DNA from: Nocardioides eburneiflavus
Lineage (GTDB): Bacteria; Actinomycetota; Actinomycetes; Propionibacteriales; Nocardioidaceae
DNA length: 64,000 bases
Direction: 5' to 3'
Assembly (NCBI RefSeq): GCF_004785795.1
Contig: NZ_SRRO01000001.1
Coordinates: 2,170,001 to 2,234,000 of the forward strand
Positions 60,448 through 64,000 of the stretch are shown in pieces; position 1 is the stretch's first letter; each line of letters starts with the position of its first letter. The notes below the pieces were generated by a model. The model was not told the DNA's origin. It was given only the letters and a program-made list of their open reading frames with translations, and searched no databases. Both the position numbers and the translations under genes were made by a program.

Positions 60448-61743
60448 GTGCTAGGCGCGTTCGCCAACGCTTTCCGGACCCCGGACCTGCGGCGCAAGCT
60501 GCTCTTCGTCCTGCTGATCATCACGATCTTCCGGCTGGGCTCCCAGGTGCCCACCCCCGGTGTGAACGTCGCGAACGTTCAGGCCTGCATCGATCAGCTG
60601 GAGGAGGGCGGGCTCTACAGCCTGATCAACCTCTTCTCGGGCGGTGCGCTGCTCCAGCTCACCATCTTCGCGCTCGGGATCATGCCCTACATCACGGCCT
60701 CCATCATCCTGCAGCTGCTCGTCGTGGTGATCCCGCGGCTCGAGGCGCTGAAGAAGGAGGGCCAGGCCGGGCAGACGAAGATCACCCAGTACACCCGCTA
60801 CCTCACCCTCGGACTGGCCGTCCTCCAGGCCACCGGCATCGTGGCGCTCGCGCGCAACGGCGCGCTCCTCCAGGGGTGCACCCGTGACCTGCTGCACGAC
60901 AACGGCACCGCGACGTTCCTCGTCATGGTCGTCACCATGACCGCGGGCACCGCCGTCATCATGTGGCTCGGCGAGCTCATCACCGACCGCGGCATCGGCA
61001 ACGGCATGTCGATCCTCATCTTCACGCAGGTCGTCGCGACCTTCCCGGCGTCGCTGTGGAGCGTCCAGACCTCCCAGGGCTGGCTGACCTTCTCCATCGT
61101 CATGGTGGTCGGCCTGATCCTCGTCGCCGGCGTGATCTTCATCGAGCAGGCACAGCGCCGCATCCCGGTGCAGTACGCCCGCCGGATGGTCGGGCGCAAG
61201 ATGTTCGGCGGCAACTCGACCTACATCCCCTTGAAGGTCAACCAGGCCGGCATCATCCCGGTCATCTTCGCCTCGTCGCTGCTCTACCTGCCGGCGATGG
61301 CGGTGCAGTTCAACCCGGAGAGCCAGAACCCGGTGCTGGACTTCATCGGCACCTACCTCGTCGGAGGCGACCACCCGCTCTACATGGCGACCTACTTCGC
61401 CCTCATCATCTTCTTCACGTACTTCTACGTCTCGATCACCTTCAACCCTGTCGAGGTGGCGGACAACATGAAGAAGTACGGCGGCTTCATCCCCGGGATC
61501 CGGGCGGGCAAGCCGACCGAGGACTACCTGTCCTACGTCCTGTCCCGCATCACGTTCCCTGGAGCCCTCTACCTCGGCCTGATCTCGTTGGTCCCGCTCA
61601 TCGCCTTCGCGGCGATCCAGGCCAACCAGAACTTCCCGTTCGGCGGCACGTCCATCCTCATCATGGTCGGCGTGGCGCTCGACACCGTGAAGCAGATCGA
61701 GAGCCAGCTCCAGCAGCGCAACTACGAAGGATTCCTGAAGTAG
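60448..61743 (+). CDS. secY: Preprotein translocase subunit SecY
   Basis: A 431-residue channel protein with ten membrane helices. It begins VLGAFANAFRTPDLRRKLLF, and the plug region GGALLQLTIFALGIMPYITA is clear. GTG start at 60448 after AAAGAGGAA. It is followed at once by adk. Confidence 0.98.
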   Translation: MLGAFANAFRTPDLRRKLLFVLLIITIFRLGSQVPTPGVNVANVQACIDQLEEGGLYSLINLFSGGALLQLTIFALGIMPYITASIILQLLVVVIPRLEALKKEGQAGQTKITQYTRYLTLGLAVLQATGIVALARNGALLQGCTRDLLHDNGTATFLVMVVTMTAGTAVIMWLGELITDRGIGNGMSILIFTQVVATFPASLWSVQTSQGWLTFSIVMVVGLILVAGVIFIEQAQRRIPVQYARRMVGRKMFGGNSTYIPLKVNQAGIIPVIFASSLLYLPAMAVQFNPESQNPVLDFIGTYLVGGDHPLYMATYFALIIFFTYFYVSITFNPVEVADNMKKYGGFIPGIRAGKPTEDYLSYVLSRITFPGALYLGLISLVPLIAFAAIQANQNFPFGGTSILIMVGVALDTVKQIESQLQQRNYEGFLK

Positions 61744-62319
61744 ATGAGACTGATCCTCATGGGCCCGCCCGGCGCGGGCAAGGGCACGCAGGCCCGCTTC
61801 GTGGCCGACCACTTCGGCATCCCCGCGATCTCCACGGGCGACATCTTCCGCGCCAACGTCTCGCAGGGGACCCCGCTGGGCATCGAGGCCAAGCGCTACA
61901 TGGACGCCGGTGAGTATGTCCCGGACGAGGTCACCAACCGGATGGTCCGCAACCGCATCGACGAGGACGACGCCGCTCCGGGCTTCCTGCTCGACGGCTA
62001 CCCCCGCACCCTGGCCCAGGTGACCGAGCTCGACGGGATGATCGAGTTCACCGGCCACCGGCTCGACGCCGTGGTCGTCCTGACGGTCGACTCCGAGGAG
62101 CTGGTCCAGCGCCTGCTGCAGCGCGCGGTGACCGACGGCCGTGCCGACGACACCGAGGACGTCATCCGGCGCCGCCAAGAGGTCTACCTCGAGCAGACCG
62201 CACCCCTGATCGAGGTCTACCGCGAGCGCGGCATCCTCGTCGAGGTCGACGGGATGGGCGAGGTCGACGACGTGACGGCCCGCATCTTCGCCGCGCTCGA
62301 CGAGATCCCGCAGAGCTGA
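61744..62319 (+). CDS. adk: Adenylate kinase
   Basis: A 191-residue enzyme balancing ATP, ADP and AMP. P-loop is GPPGAGKGTQARF. The lid is of the short type (about RAVTDGRADDTEDVIRRR), without the zinc-bearing insert of long forms. It starts directly after the secY stop. Confidence 0.97.
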   Translation: MRLILMGPPGAGKGTQARFVADHFGIPAISTGDIFRANVSQGTPLGIEAKRYMDAGEYVPDEVTNRMVRNRIDEDDAAPGFLLDGYPRTLAQVTELDGMIEFTGHRLDAVVVLTVDSEELVQRLLQRAVTDGRADDTEDVIRRRQEVYLEQTAPLIEVYRERGILVEVDGMGEVDDVTARIFAALDEIPQS

Positions 62320-62327
62320 GCGACCGG

Positions 62328-63152
62328 GTGGGCTTCCGCGACCGGGGCATCGAGATCAAGACCCGCGAGCAGATCGACCTGATGCGGGTCGCCGGGCGGC
62401 TCGTGGGGGAGACCCTCGAGCTCCTGCGCGACGCCGTACGCCCCGGCGTCACCACGCTCGAGCTCGACGCCCTCGCCGAGAGCAACATCCGCGACCACGG
62501 TGGCATCCCGTCGTTCAAGGGCTACAGCCACCCGCCGTTCCCGGCGACGATCTGCGCCTCGGTCAACGACGAGGTGGTCCACGGCATCCCCGGCCCGCGC
62601 ACGCTGGTCGAGGGCGACGTCATCTCGATCGACTGCGGCGCGATCGTCGAGGGCTGGCACGGCGACGCGGCGATCACCGTGCCCGTCGGCGAGGTGCGCG
62701 ACGACGTGACCGAGCTGTTGCGCGTCACCGAGGAGTCGCTGTGGCGCGGCATGGCCGCCGCCCGCCTCGGTGGCCGGGTGACCGACATCAGCCACGCCGT
62801 CGAGACCTACGTCCGAGGCCAGGGCCGCTACGGCATCCTCGAGGACTACACCGGCCACGGCATCGGGACCGAGATGCACATGCCACCCAACGTGCCCAAC
62901 GTCGGACGTCGCGGCCGCGGACCCACCCTCGTGGAGGGCCTCGCGCTCGCGGTGGAGCCGATGGTCACCCTCGGCACCAAGCACACCGACCTCCTGGAGG
63001 ACGAGTGGACCGTCGCGACGGTCGACGGCTCGTTCGCCGCCCACTTCGAGCACACCTTCACCCTGACCGACCGGGGTGCGTGGGTGCTGACCGCCGTCGA
63101 CGGCGGCGAGGCCCGCCTGGCCGAGCTCGGCGTCCCATTCGGCGGACGCTGA
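62328..63152 (+). CDS. map: Type I methionine aminopeptidase
   Basis: A 274-residue metalloprotease that removes N-terminal Met. Metal ligands are the Asp pair in VISIDCGAIVEGWHGDAAIT, His in GHGIGTEMHMPP, and Glu in VEPMVTLGT and HFEHTFTLTD. GTG start at 62328. Usually infA would follow; here a riboswitch and TerC gene come next. Confidence 0.96.
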   Translation: MGFRDRGIEIKTREQIDLMRVAGRLVGETLELLRDAVRPGVTTLELDALAESNIRDHGGIPSFKGYSHPPFPATICASVNDEVVHGIPGPRTLVEGDVISIDCGAIVEGWHGDAAITVPVGEVRDDVTELLRVTEESLWRGMAAARLGGRVTDISHAVETYVRGQGRYGILEDYTGHGIGTEMHMPPNVPNVGRRGRGPTLVEGLALAVEPMVTLGTKHTDLLEDEWTVATVDGSFAAHFEHTFTLTDRGAWVLTAVDGGEARLAELGVPFGGR

Positions 63153-63195
63153 CGGCCGTTTCGCTCCCGCCTGAGGGTGCGTGACAGACTGGCGC

Positions 63196-63308
63196 GGTTG
63201 GAGGGGAGTATTCCCCGGTAGTGGTGTCGTCAGTACGGCGTCCGCGCGAGCGGGGCCCGGTGCCACTGGTTCGCCTCGGCCTGGCGAGCGGAAGAGACCT
63301 CCGGCGCC
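63196..63308 (+). promoter_or_regulatory. yybP-ykoY (manganese) riboswitch
   Basis: GGGGAGTA (63203-63210) is the invariant first loop of this class. GGAGG (63200-63204) pairs with CCTCC (63298-63302) to close the stem, and GAGACC (63294-63299) is the conserved 3' side. TCGTCAGTACGGCG (63227-63240) resembles the second conserved internal loop. It lies 50 bases before a TerC gene, the usual partner of this riboswitch. Mn2+ binding by the class is known; the switching mode here is not seen. Confidence 0.85.
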
Positions 63309-63358
63309 CGTGCGCTGCGCGCGGGCACCGAACTCGCCTCACTGCTAGGAGCAACAGC

Positions 63359-64000
63359 GTGGACGTCCCCACCTGGGTCTGGATCGCCACTGGCGTGGTG
63401 ACCCTTGCGATCTTCACCTTCGACCTCGCCGTCGTCGGCCGCCGGCCGCACGAGCCGAGCATGAAGGAGTGCGCGACCTACCTCTCGATCTACGTCGGCA
63501 TGGCCCTCCTCTTCGGCCTCGGCGTGTGGTTCACCGCCGGCGGCACGCCCGCGCTGGAGTTCTACTCCGGCTGGCTCGTGGAGTACTCGCTCTCGATCGA
63601 CAACCTGTTCATCTTCATCATCATCATGGCGAAGTTCGCGGTGCCGCGTGAGCTCCAGCAGTACGCGCTGATGATCGGCATCGTGATGGCGCTGGTCATG
63701 CGCGCGATCTTCATCGCGGTCGGTGCCGCGGCGATCAACAACTTCAGCTGGGTCTTCTACCTGTTCGGCCTGTTCCTGGTCTACACGGCGGTCAAGCTCG
63801 CCAAGGAGGGCGCCGAGGACGAGGACGAGGACGAGTTCGAGGAGAACAAGCTCGTCGCCTTCGTCGAGCGTCGCTTCCCGGCGACCTCGGAGTGGCACGG
63901 AAAGCAGCTGTTCATCACCGGCGAGGGCGCCAAGAAGATGATCACCCCGATGTTCATCGTGATCCTCACGCTCGGCACCACGGACCTGCTGTTCGCGCTC
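63359..64000 (+). CDS. TerC family membrane protein, 3' end outside window
   Basis: The first 214 residues of a TerC-type integral membrane protein; the right edge cuts it. Helices are visible at WVWIATGVVTLAIFTFDLAV, in ATYLSIYVGMALLFGLGVWF, and in LEFYSGWLVEYSLSIDNLFI, where the SxDN motif supplies the metal-binding acidic residues; GTTDLLFAL at the edge is the second such motif. TerC/Alx proteins export manganese or help load it onto exported proteins. Regulation by the riboswitch upstream fits. GTG start with AGGAG upstream. Confidence 0.92.
   Translation, partial: MDVPTWVWIATGVVTLAIFTFDLAVVGRRPHEPSMKECATYLSIYVGMALLFGLGVWFTAGGTPALEFYSGWLVEYSLSIDNLFIFIIIMAKFAVPRELQQYALMIGIVMALVMRAIFIAVGAAAINNFSWVFYLFGLFLVYTAVKLAKEGAEDEDEDEFEENKLVAFVERRFPATSEWHGKQLFITGEGAKKMITPMFIVILTLGTTDLLFAL

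Overview
The window is high-GC actinobacterial DNA, with many GTG starts, 4-base GTGA/ATGA gene overlaps and dense coding on both strands. The best guess is a Nocardioidaceae-like member of the Propionibacteriales. This rests on gene content and order: bacterial XPB helicase, DUF3027 and DUF2530 genes, and a str/S10/spc arrangement with actinobacterial S3 and S14 forms. It is inference, because no 16S gene is present. I saw no rRNA, tRNA, CRISPR array, transposase or prophage.

Layout. 1-3.8 kb: the end of a molybdenum hydroxylase operon (CoxL-like large subunit cut by the left edge, then CoxM and CoxG). 3.8-9 kb: an AlkB-like dioxygenase under a perfect LexA-type box, a GntR/UTRA regulator, HD-domain and MpaB/DUF2236 proteins, the XPB helicase and a CGNR zinc-finger protein. 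9-14.6 kb: a second XPB-associated protein, then a phospho-signalling trio (PP2C phosphatase, FHA protein, RDD-FHA membrane protein). 14.6-18.8 kb: a GAF-PucR regulator, 3-hydroxybutyrate dehydrogenase and an MHS-type carboxylate transporter. 18.8-28.5 kb: a secreted subtilase, a cold-shock protein, two MFS transporters, DUF3027, a methyltransferase, DUF2530, a purine permease and a MarR regulator. Much of 6.8-27 kb follows the gene order of the mycobacterial Rv0861c-Rv0880 block.

28.5-33 kb is the str operon (rpsL, rpsG, fusA, tuf). Between it and the S10 operon (from 50.4 kb) lies about 17 kb of accessory metabolism, mostly a complete-looking route for polyamine use. PotABCD-like uptake genes, an aminobutyraldehyde dehydrogenase, a diamine-type transaminase under an Lrp/AsnC regulator, and GabT plus GabD would together turn putrescine into succinate. 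A saccharopine-dehydrogenase-like reductase and a GSA-type aminotransferase in the same cluster have no assigned step. 50.4-63.2 kb is the S10-spc-secY-adk-map run. The window ends in a TerC-family gene preceded by a clear yybP-ykoY (manganese) riboswitch.

The most noteworthy items are the LexA box on the AlkB-like gene; the Mn riboswitch-TerC unit directly after map; ribosomal protein L4 with a roughly 90-residue C-terminal extra domain; a 49-bp dispersed repeat found twice at the 3' ends of genes; an MFS gene whose only well-placed start codon is ACG; a VOC gene joined to its neighbour by an apparent one-base deletion; and a perfect 15-bp-stem hairpin between rpsG and fusA. I did not find a convincing wholly new defence or mobile system.
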